This document shows positions 17,599 to 24,120 of a stretch of 36,311 bases of DNA, in pieces (position 1 is the stretch's first letter; the number at the start of each line of letters is the position of its first letter). The DNA is taken from contig CALCVT010000075.1 in assembly GCA_937906495.1 (NCBI GenBank), positions 1 to 36,311 of the forward strand, written 5' to 3'. Made by a program: the position numbers and the translations under genes. The stretch is from an uncultured Prevotella sp. (GTDB lineage Bacteria > Bacteroidota > Bacteroidia > Bacteroidales > Bacteroidaceae). Under the pieces are notes generated by a model that was not told where the DNA came from, searched no databases, and saw only the letters and a program-made list of their open reading frames with translations.

Positions 17599-18075
17599 TT
17601 ACATGGGTGGTGCTGCCGAATTATCTTCGGCAGCTTCGCCACTCATAAATTTTGCCATTGACTGAGCATAAACTTCAGGCGAAAGAAAGTGGCTGGCTAT
17701 GTGTGCTGCCCCCCACAATTCTATACGGTCGTCTACACCAACAAAACTTACACAATTGTCAAAACAGCAAAGTTGAATTTGCCGTTTAGGAATGAGAAAA
17801 CGGCCATTACCATCAAGTTCTACACGCTCGGATTCGGCCATAAACTGTCTGAAAATCATTGCCTGTGCAGGATTCCATCTATTAAGTCGAGAACGGAGTG
17901 TATTTACTTCCTCTGCCCAAACCAGACGCGGATAAATAACGAGACAGGGCTCATAAACATCCTTTTTCAACACAAGCGGCATATCGGCATCCGACAAGCA
18001 CTTTCGGAAGTCGGATGGAAGAAATACGCGCCCCTTTGCGTCTATTTTTGCGTTGATTATACCTGAGAATCTCAT
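17599..18075 (-). CDS. mraZ: Transcriptional regulator MraZ
   Basis: MraZ is a ring-forming DNA-binding protein that controls the dcw operon by binding repeats before its own gene. The 158-residue protein contains two SpoVT/AbrB-like halves, with the motifs IDAKGRVFLPSDFR (11-24) and LDGNGRFLIPKRQI (87-100). The ATG at 18075 gives the conserved start MRFSG; an upstream TTG at 18096 would add seven residues. A tandem GTGGG pair lies 35-51 bp upstream of the start and is a good candidate operator. Confidence 0.95.
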   Translation of the reverse strand: MRFSGIINAKIDAKGRVFLPSDFRKCLSDADMPLVLKKDVYEPCLVIYPRLVWAEEVNTLRSRLNRWNPAQAMIFRQFMAESERVELDGNGRFLIPKRQIQLCCFDNCVSFVGVDDRIELWGAAHIASHFLSPEVYAQSMAKFMSGEAAEDNSAAPPM

Positions 18076-18109
18076 ACCACATGTAAGGAATTCCAAAAGT
18101 ACTTATTTT

Positions 18110-18126
18110 CCCCCACATTTCCCCAC
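18110..18126 (-). promoter_or_regulatory. Candidate MraZ-binding box pair
   Basis: On the minus strand this reads GTGGGGAAATGTGGGGG, two GTGGG repeats with identical 10-bp phasing (GTGGG-N5-GTGGG). In E. coli MraZ binds tandem TGGG repeats with five-base spacers. The pair ends 35 bp before the mraZ start codon. A third in-phase repeat is not present. The promoter itself was not identified with confidence. Confidence 0.7.
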
Positions 18127-18445
18127 TTTTGATGTTGAATTTTTAAAACTTTACACCTGTAACTATTATTAATAAATACTTCTTCTTTGGCTTTCAACAC
18201 AAACCTTCTAAGCAGGAATCACCAGATTGTGTGGGGATTTTTTTCAAAGAACAATATTTCCGACTAAGCCTCTGCATGCATAAATTAGTACTATAACGAT
18301 ATACCCCCAGCACCGCTACATAAAATGCTAAGTTACTATCACTTTTTTTCATGCCGTGTAAAGGCTTTTAAACAGGATGTAAAAATAGATACAATCGGTT
18401 GTAAATTTATGATTTTACTTACTGAAGGGCCTGACGCTTAAAATA
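18127..18445. other. Upstream region of mraZ, no gene seen
   Basis: This AT-rich stretch lies between the MraZ boxes and the terminator of the threonine dehydrogenase gene. It should contain the dcw promoter, but I see no exact TAnnTTTGC on the minus strand. A TTTG followed 21 bp later by TATTTATT is a weak candidate. No ORF or RNA gene was recognised. Confidence 0.4.
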
Positions 18446-18493
18446 AAGTCCGCCGGGCTACAACCTGATTTGGTTATATAACCCGACGGACTT
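18446..18493 (-). terminator. Intrinsic terminator of the threonine dehydrogenase gene
   Basis: AAGTCCG (18446-18452) pairs with CGGACTT (18487-18493), and the stem continues with CGGG/CCCG after one mismatch and with AACC/GGTT inside. On the minus strand the stem is followed by TTATTTTA. It lies 43 bp downstream of the stop at 18536. Confidence 0.75.
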
Positions 18494-18535
18494 ATCAACT
18501 TAGGGTATGCCCTTGGCATCCCCATGCAAAAATTA

Positions 18536-19492
18536 TTATTTAAGGAGTTTTTCCTTCAACTTAGCCAGCATATCAACAGTCATGGCATCGAGGTCGTACT
18601 GCGGAGCCCAATCCCACTCCTGTCGAGCGCATATATCCTCAAGGCTATTAGGCCAAGAGTCGGCATTTGCCTGCTTGAGGGGTTCTACCTGATACTCCAT
18701 TTCGAAGTTGGGCTTATATTTGCGGATAGCAGCAAGCAAACCTTCGGGATCGAAACTCATTGAGGCAATATTAAATGCATTGCGGTGGATAAGACGGGTC
18801 GGATCTGCTTCCATCAACTCTACACAAGCACGCAAGGCATCGGGCATATACATCATGTCCATGTAAGTTCCCTTGCTGATAGGACAGATAAACTTTTCGT
18901 TACGTACTGCACTGTAGAAGATATCGCAAGCGTAGTCGGTAGTACCACCACCCGGAGGAGTAACATACGAAATCAAGCCAGGGAAGCGTACCGAACGGGT
19001 ATCTACACCGTATTTACGGAAATAATAGTCAGAAAGTAATTCGGTTGTCACCTTCGACACACCATAAATGGTACGCGGACGCTGAATAGTATCCTGCGGT
19101 GTATGGTCGGCTGGTGTCTCAGGACCGAACGAACCGATTGAACTGGGAGTAAATACTGAGCAACCATGTTCGCGAGCCACTTCGAGCACATTCCAAAGAC
19201 CATCAATGCCAATTTTCCAGGCAAGCTGCGGACGTCCTTCGGCCACAACACTCAAAAGCGCAGCTAAATTATAAATAGCATCAATCTGATGCTTTTTAAC
19301 TACTTCAGCAATCTGTTCGCCACTCGTTACGTCGCAAACCTCCGAAGGTCCGCTGTCGCGTAGCACACCCTGAGGTGCAGCACTGGGAATGTATCCACAA
19401 ACTACATGATCGTTGCCATAAATGCCACGCAACTTCATGGTAAGCTCAGAACCAATCTGTCCTGTAGCCCCGATAACCAAAATATTCTTCAT
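18536..19492 (-). CDS. L-threonine 3-dehydrogenase, short-chain (epimerase-like) type
   Basis: The 318-residue protein is an extended SDR enzyme with an NAD-binding GATGQIG at 8-14, the catalytic YGVSK (Tyr143, Lys147) and the block PGGGTTDYA around 180-188. That last block is characteristic of the SDR-type threonine dehydrogenases of animals, Flavobacterium and Cupriavidus, not of the zinc-dependent E. coli Tdh. It oxidises L-threonine to 2-amino-3-ketobutyrate with NAD+. The divergently transcribed neighbour is kbl, whose product consumes this unstable intermediate, which strongly supports the assignment. The frame is open further upstream, but the ATG at 19492 begins exactly at the Rossmann strand. 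A terminator lies 43 bp downstream. Confidence 0.93.
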   Translation of the reverse strand: MKNILVIGATGQIGSELTMKLRGIYGNDHVVCGYIPSAAPQGVLRDSGPSEVCDVTSGEQIAEVVKKHQIDAIYNLAALLSVVAEGRPQLAWKIGIDGLWNVLEVAREHGCSVFTPSSIGSFGPETPADHTPQDTIQRPRTIYGVSKVTTELLSDYYFRKYGVDTRSVRFPGLISYVTPPGGGTTDYACDIFYSAVRNEKFICPISKGTYMDMMYMPDALRACVELMEADPTRLIHRNAFNIASMSFDPEGLLAAIRKYKPNFEMEYQVEPLKQANADSWPNSLEDICARQEWDWAPQYDLDAMTVDMLAKLKEKLLK

Positions 19493-19667
19493 TGTCAGGT
19501 TGTTGATATTAGATGGAGTCAAGGATAATAAATGTTGTGTTTTCCGGTTTGCGCTCAAGCACTTATCCATCAGTATTTTACCTGCGCCCCGGCTTAACAA
19601 AAGCAAAGGTGCATACTTTTTTTGAGATTTGTATGGCCGAAGCCTATCTTTTTCAAAAAAAAATCCG

Positions 19668-19676
19668 TTACTTTGC
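19668..19676 (+). promoter_or_regulatory. Near-consensus -7 element TTACTTTGC for kbl
   Basis: TTACTTTGC differs from TAnnTTTGC at one position and lies 75 bp before the kbl ATG, in the 258-bp gap between divergent tdh and kbl. A weaker minus-strand match, CACCTTTGC (19603-19611), could serve the dehydrogenase gene. No operator was recognised in this gap. Confidence 0.45.
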
Positions 19677-19750
19677 ATAACGGGTATGTCAAACTACGTA
19701 CATTCCCCTGATTTTGACCAGAAAAACAACCTAACTTTAATTTCAAAACA

Positions 19751-20938
19751 ATGTACGGTAAATTTCAAGAACATCTCCAGAAAGAGCTGGAGGAGATCAA
19801 GCAGGCCGGACTCTACAAGCAGGAACGCCTTATCGAAGGCGCCCAGCAGGCAGCCATTCAAGTGAAAGGTCAGGAAGTACTCAACTTCTGCGCCAACAAC
19901 TATCTGGGTCTTTCCAACCATCCTCGCCTCATTCAGGCAGCCAAGGATATGATGGATCGCCGAGGATACGGTATGTCGAGCGTACGCTTTATCTGTGGTA
20001 CACAGGATATGCATAAAGAACTCGAGGCTGCCATCTCCGATTATTTCAAGACGGAGGATACCATCCTCTATGCCGCTTGCTTTGATGCTAACGGAGGTGT
20101 GTTCGAGCCGCTGCTCACTGCCGACGATGCCATCATCTCCGACGCACTGAACCATGCTTCGATTATCGATGGTGTACGTCTTTGCAAAGCTAAGCGCTAC
20201 CGTTACGCAAATGCCGACATGGAAGACTTGGAGCGCCAATTGCAAGCTGCTCAGGAACAACGCTTCCGCATCATCGTAACCGATGGCGTTTTCTCAATGG
20301 ACGGCAATGTTGCTCCGATGGATAAGATTTGCGATCTTGCTGAGAAATACGATGCGCTGGTTATGGTTGACGAAAGCCATTCGGCTGGCGTTGTAGGTGC
20401 TACCGGTCATGGTGTAAGCGAGTTCTATAATACTTACGGACGTGTTGACATTTATACTGGCACTTTAGGCAAGGCCTTTGGTGGTGCAATGGGTGGATTC
20501 ACTACCGGACGTAAGGAGATTATCGATATGTTGCGTCAGCGCTCTCGCCCCTACCTCTTCTCTAACTCGGTTGCTCCTGCTATCGTTGGTGCTGCCATCG
20601 AAACTTTCAAGATCTTGAAGGAAAGCAATGCACTTCACGACAAGTTGGTAGAGAACGTGAACTACTTCCGCGACAAGATGATGGCTGCCGGATTCGACAT
20701 CAAACCCACACAAAGTGCCATTTGTGCCGTGATGCTCTACGATGCCAAACTATCGCAAGTTTACGCTCAGAAGATGCAGGAAGAGGGCATCTACGTAACC
20801 GGTTTCTACTACCCCGTTGTACCGAAGGATCAGGCCCGCATCCGCGTACAGATTTCGGCCGGTCACGAACGCGAACACCTCGACAAGTGCATTGCTGCCT
20901 TTATCAAAGTAGGCAAGGAACTCAGTGTGCTGAAGTAA
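19751..20938 (+). CDS. kbl: Glycine C-acetyltransferase (2-amino-3-ketobutyrate CoA ligase)
   Basis: Kbl is a PLP enzyme of the alpha-oxoamine synthase family that cleaves 2-amino-3-ketobutyrate with CoA to glycine and acetyl-CoA. The 395-residue length matches E. coli Kbl (398). Visible landmarks are NFCANNYLGL near residue 45, the PLP-contacting DESHSAG at 207-213, and the Schiff-base lysine in TGTLGKAFGG (Lys241). It is paired head-to-head with the SDR-type threonine dehydrogenase, completing threonine catabolism. It is a cytoplasmic dimer by family knowledge. A strong terminator follows at 21051-21085. Confidence 0.97.
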   Translation: MYGKFQEHLQKELEEIKQAGLYKQERLIEGAQQAAIQVKGQEVLNFCANNYLGLSNHPRLIQAAKDMMDRRGYGMSSVRFICGTQDMHKELEAAISDYFKTEDTILYAACFDANGGVFEPLLTADDAIISDALNHASIIDGVRLCKAKRYRYANADMEDLERQLQAAQEQRFRIIVTDGVFSMDGNVAPMDKICDLAEKYDALVMVDESHSAGVVGATGHGVSEFYNTYGRVDIYTGTLGKAFGGAMGGFTTGRKEIIDMLRQRSRPYLFSNSVAPAIVGAAIETFKILKESNALHDKLVENVNYFRDKMMAAGFDIKPTQSAICAVMLYDAKLSQVYAQKMQEEGIYVTGFYYPVVPKDQARIRVQISAGHEREHLDKCIAAFIKVGKELSVLK

Positions 20939-21019
20939 GATGCGTTTTAAGCATGTTGCACCTAAAACAAACAATACCAACAACGTATTGCAGCTGAAAC
21001 TTGCATAAGCCTATTTCAG

Positions 21020-21085
21020 TACATTTGCAACGATAAATAAAAAGCAAGGAAGCCCCCGTCGGTTTTAGTCCGACGGGGGCTTTTA
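21020..21085 (+). ncRNA. Candidate short RNA in the kbl 3' region
   Basis: An exact -7 element TACATTTGC (21020-21028), with a partial -33 (CTTG) about 19 bp upstream, lies about 80 bp after the kbl stop. Transcription from it would start near 21035 and end at the terminator at 21085, giving an RNA of about 50 nt that is largely the terminator hairpin with an A-rich 5' tail. This is an inference from two signals; the promoter could be fortuitous. Confidence 0.3.
21051..21085 (+). terminator. Strong intrinsic terminator of kbl
   Basis: A perfect 12-bp GC-rich stem (21051-21062 with 21070-21081) around a 7-nt loop is followed by TTTTA. It is 112 bp after the kbl stop codon. Confidence 0.93.
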
Positions 21086-21402
21086 TGATATAATCAAGGA
21101 ATGCCGATATACAGCTTACTCCGAAAGTATGATGCACAATAAAAAAGCATTACAGGCAAATAACTATGGTACAACTCCATAATTTATGCAAAACACGAAA
21201 AGACTGCGATTGTCATACTAAATCCTGGCATCATTACGCTTTCTATGGTGATACAACCGGCAATAAAATGCCTTTATAAAACATTCATGTGAGTCACCTC
21301 CATAATTTACAGAATTAAAATGAATGATTATTATTGAGCCATAGATTTGCCAGATTCAAATAAACAAAAAGAGCAACCTAACGCCTACGTACAACTATAG
21401 CA
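21086..21402. other. Intergenic region between convergent kbl and the Sus-like operon
   Basis: No gene is recognised. One exact plus-strand TAnnTTTGC match, TAGATTTGC, lies at 21342-21350, about 55 bp before the hairpin at 21403-21437. No -33 element accompanies it. Otherwise the stretch is AT-rich without clear structure. Confidence 0.4.
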
Positions 21403-21437
21403 AAAGGGCTGCACACCATGTAGGTATGCAGCCCTTT
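21403..21437 (-). terminator. Intrinsic terminator of the SusC/SusD operon
   Basis: AAAGGGCTGCA (21403-21413) pairs perfectly with TGCAGCCCTTT (21427-21437). On the minus strand the stem is followed by TTTTGCTA, 31 bp after the last stop codon of the operon. Confidence 0.8.
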
Positions 21438-21467
21438 ATGATTAAGCTTTAGCTTATATTCAGATTA

Positions 21468-22535
21468 TTACTCAAGAATCGTACGAATAACGAACGAGTC
21501 GTTCTGAGGCTCACCAAATGTTGCAACACCGGGGATTTCGTAACCCATGAGGAAAGTGAAGGTATTATTGGCAAACGTACCGGTAGCCTTGGGTACACCG
21601 TAAACGAGGCCGAAGTACTGGCCCTGTTGCGAATGCTCATAACCGGTTGAGAACTGAGCCTCAGCTGCCGTTGCGGTAGCCTCGCCAATTACCCAGTAGA
21701 ACGAGAAGTAAGTTCCATCGTTAATCCAAGGTTGGATGCGGGCCATACGACGGCTGGGAGAGTACTCGAGCGATACTTCCTGCAAAGGAGCACCCTCGTT
21801 GAAGAGCCAGCTGCTGTAGCTACCTAAAGCATACTCATACCAGTCTTCCTTAGGCTGGGTTGTAGTGTGGCTTACATAGCTTGTCTGACCATCAACAGTC
21901 ACATAGGTCTGACCATTTGCATTAGTTTCGAATGCATAAGTCTTGTCACCTACTGTTGCATTAACCTTGTTTCCTGCAATTTCGTGCTTACCTTTTGCAA
22001 GGATTTCGCCATCTGAAATCAACTCTGCTGAACCGTCAGCATTAAGTGCAATTACATTGCCGTCGGGCAACTGCCACTCACCGAAGTAAGAGATGAAGTC
22101 AGTCTTCACAGCATTGAAGCTTGCGCGCACCTTATAGTTCTCACCATCAAGTGAGTAGAGCGTTACGATAAGGGTTCCGTCACGCTTGTAAGCGATGGTG
22201 ACACGACCGGGAGTTTCGTACGGAGTATTTTCGTAGTCAGCTGTCATCAAACCGATGGTTGAATCGTAGCTGAGTTTACCCGCACTGAATACGTTAGCTT
22301 CGTTATACTTGGTGTTCAGCGTTGTTACATCGCAAATGGTATCACCAGCTTCATTAATGGTAAGATTAACGGTATAGCTGGTAGCACCCTCGGCTGTATA
22401 GTAGTTCTTGTAGATACCCAGACTCGGGCTCGTAGGATATACAATTGTGCCTTGCTTTTCAAAATCGTTATTACATGAAACGAAGGCAATACCCAAGAAC
22501 AGGCCGAGAAGCAAAGTCTTGATAAATTGTTTCAT
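21468..22535 (-). CDS. Surface lipoprotein, third gene of a SusC/SusD operon
   Basis: The 355-residue product has a lipoprotein signal peptide with lipobox FVSC (Cys21), followed by acidic/polar residues (NNDFE) that may favour export to the cell surface. The rest is beta-rich with many Thr, Tyr and Gly and no catalytic motif that I recognise. It occupies the SusE/SusF position after susD. Proteins there commonly bind the glycan or other ligand at the surface, but this sequence does not resemble SusE closely enough for a substrate to be named. It starts 38 bp after the SusD-family stop and precedes the operon terminator. Confidence 0.8.
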   Translation of the reverse strand: MKQFIKTLLLGLFLGIAFVSCNNDFEKQGTIVYPTSPSLGIYKNYYTAEGATSYTVNLTINEAGDTICDVTTLNTKYNEANVFSAGKLSYDSTIGLMTADYENTPYETPGRVTIAYKRDGTLIVTLYSLDGENYKVRASFNAVKTDFISYFGEWQLPDGNVIALNADGSAELISDGEILAKGKHEIAGNKVNATVGDKTYAFETNANGQTYVTVDGQTSYVSHTTTQPKEDWYEYALGSYSSWLFNEGAPLQEVSLEYSPSRRMARIQPWINDGTYFSFYWVIGEATATAAEAQFSTGYEHSQQGQYFGLVYGVPKATGTFANNTFTFLMGYEIPGVATFGEPQNDSFVIRTILE

Positions 22536-22573
22536 TGTCTTATTTATGTTTTAGTAATACAATGGTTAGTTTA

Positions 22574-24094
22574 TTACTGCTCGGGCCAGTTACGCTCAAG
22601 ATTCTTGTTCGTAAGCAGTTCGTTCGAGGGCAACTCCCAAACCCAACGCTTGTTGTCGGGCGATATGGTGAGGGTATTTACATTGTTTTGAGTATAGATA
22701 ATACCTTCAACCAAGTTTTGGGGAACCATACGGGTAAAGCCTTCGTTCCAACGCTTCAGACACATAAAGCGCTGACCTTCGCCGCACATTTCACGTGCCC
22801 ACTCATCTTTGATGGCCTTGAAAAGTTCATTACCAGTAAGGGGCTTGCCATCAACTGTACCAAGACGCTTGGCACCACGTGCATCACGCAACTGGTTGAG
22901 GTACTCACCACCCTCGCCATTGAGGCGATACTGTGCCTCAGCTGCAATAAGATAGGACTCTGCAACACGGAACACCTTAACCATATTGTTAAATTCGTAC
23001 TTGGCATTACCCTTCCTCAAGTCGGGGTTACCAGGGAATTTAGAAAGGATGTAACCATTGGGGTCTTCCTTCTCTGCATTGGCATAAATACCGGTCTGAG
23101 TGAAGTAAGTTGAAAGACGAATATCGTCTTCGTCATACAATGACATCAAACCCTTTGAAGGAATGTAACCTGCAGTGTACTTACCTTCACCGGCAACATC
23201 TACACAATTGATAAATGCGCTATAGCCACCGAGTAACTCATCGATAGTCTGCTGGGGAACATAGATAGCCTCGCTACCCTGGTCATTCTGCCACATGGCA
23301 AAGAACTCATCAGCATCGGTAATGAGAGAGTACTTGCCCATCAACTCTTTCGAGTCGTTGATAGCCGTCTGGTAGTCGTGGTGCAAGAGAGCAACACGAG
23401 CTTCAAGGGCAAGAGCAGCATTATAGTTAGGTTCAATAATATCGGTATTCTCCTTGTCAACAAAGTTTTCTTTTGCCAAACGGAGATCCTCCATGATGAA
23501 CTTATAAGTATCGGCCAGCGAAGCACGACTAGGCTTTGCATTAACGTCTACTTCGGTTACAAGAGGAAGACCGAGAGTCTTGTCAGCTGTTGCAGGATCA
23601 AAGTTCTTGCAGTAACCAGAAACGAGCTGGGTGTAAGCATAAGCACGTGCAAAGTAGGCAATTGCCTTATACTTTTTGAGCAATGCCAGCTCAGCCTCAT
23701 AATCGGCACCTTCAAGAGGCTTAATGTTATCAATGTTGTTCAGGATGTTATTGGCAGTACTTACCAATCCATACTGAGCTTGCCAGATAGCATTACCATC
23801 AAATGTATCTGAGTTAAACAACCAGCTATGGGTCTGCGTATACGGCGGGTTACCGTTATAAGTTGTTGCATTAAACAAGTCAGCCTGTGCCTCCTGAATC
23901 ATGGCATACGCGGGTTCCGTAGCGGTACGGAGGTTAGCCAGCAAGCCGTTGTTAAAACGTCCGGCATCCTTAACTGTTTGCCAAGCTTGTTCTGAAGGGA
24001 TAGAACCTTCGGGGTACTGATCCAGCTCGCACGAAGTAAGTGCAGGCACTGCCAGCATCGCGCAGAACGCTGCTTTTAGAATATATCTGTTCAT
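22574..24094 (-). CDS. SusD/RagB-family nutrient-binding outer-membrane lipoprotein
   Basis: SusD-family lipoproteins form a lid over their SusC-type channel and capture the ligand. The 506-residue protein has lipobox LTSC (Cys22), then the family opening ELDQYPEGSIPSEQAW. It has a helical TPR-like scaffold with NNILNNID and YFARAYAYTQLV, and a C-terminal region with YLIAAEAQYRLN and an arginine-rich block before MCGEGQRFMCLKRW. These fit the SusD N-terminal and RagB/SusD domains. It starts 26 bp after susC. Ligand specificity cannot be read from sequence, and no glycoside hydrolase or peptidase is encoded beside it. Confidence 0.96.
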   Translation of the reverse strand: MNRYILKAAFCAMLAVPALTSCELDQYPEGSIPSEQAWQTVKDAGRFNNGLLANLRTATEPAYAMIQEAQADLFNATTYNGNPPYTQTHSWLFNSDTFDGNAIWQAQYGLVSTANNILNNIDNIKPLEGADYEAELALLKKYKAIAYFARAYAYTQLVSGYCKNFDPATADKTLGLPLVTEVDVNAKPSRASLADTYKFIMEDLRLAKENFVDKENTDIIEPNYNAALALEARVALLHHDYQTAINDSKELMGKYSLITDADEFFAMWQNDQGSEAIYVPQQTIDELLGGYSAFINCVDVAGEGKYTAGYIPSKGLMSLYDEDDIRLSTYFTQTGIYANAEKEDPNGYILSKFPGNPDLRKGNAKYEFNNMVKVFRVAESYLIAAEAQYRLNGEGGEYLNQLRDARGAKRLGTVDGKPLTGNELFKAIKDEWAREMCGEGQRFMCLKRWNEGFTRMVPQNLVEGIIYTQNNVNTLTISPDNKRWVWELPSNELLTNKNLERNWPEQ

Positions 24095-24120
24095 TTTATT
24101 CTGTAGATTAGTAGTTTACA

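Noticed and set aside
18536..19678. 380-residue version of the threonine dehydrogenase
   Set aside because: The extra 62 residues are low-complexity and fall in the divergent promoter region; the family starts at MKNILVIGATG (19492).
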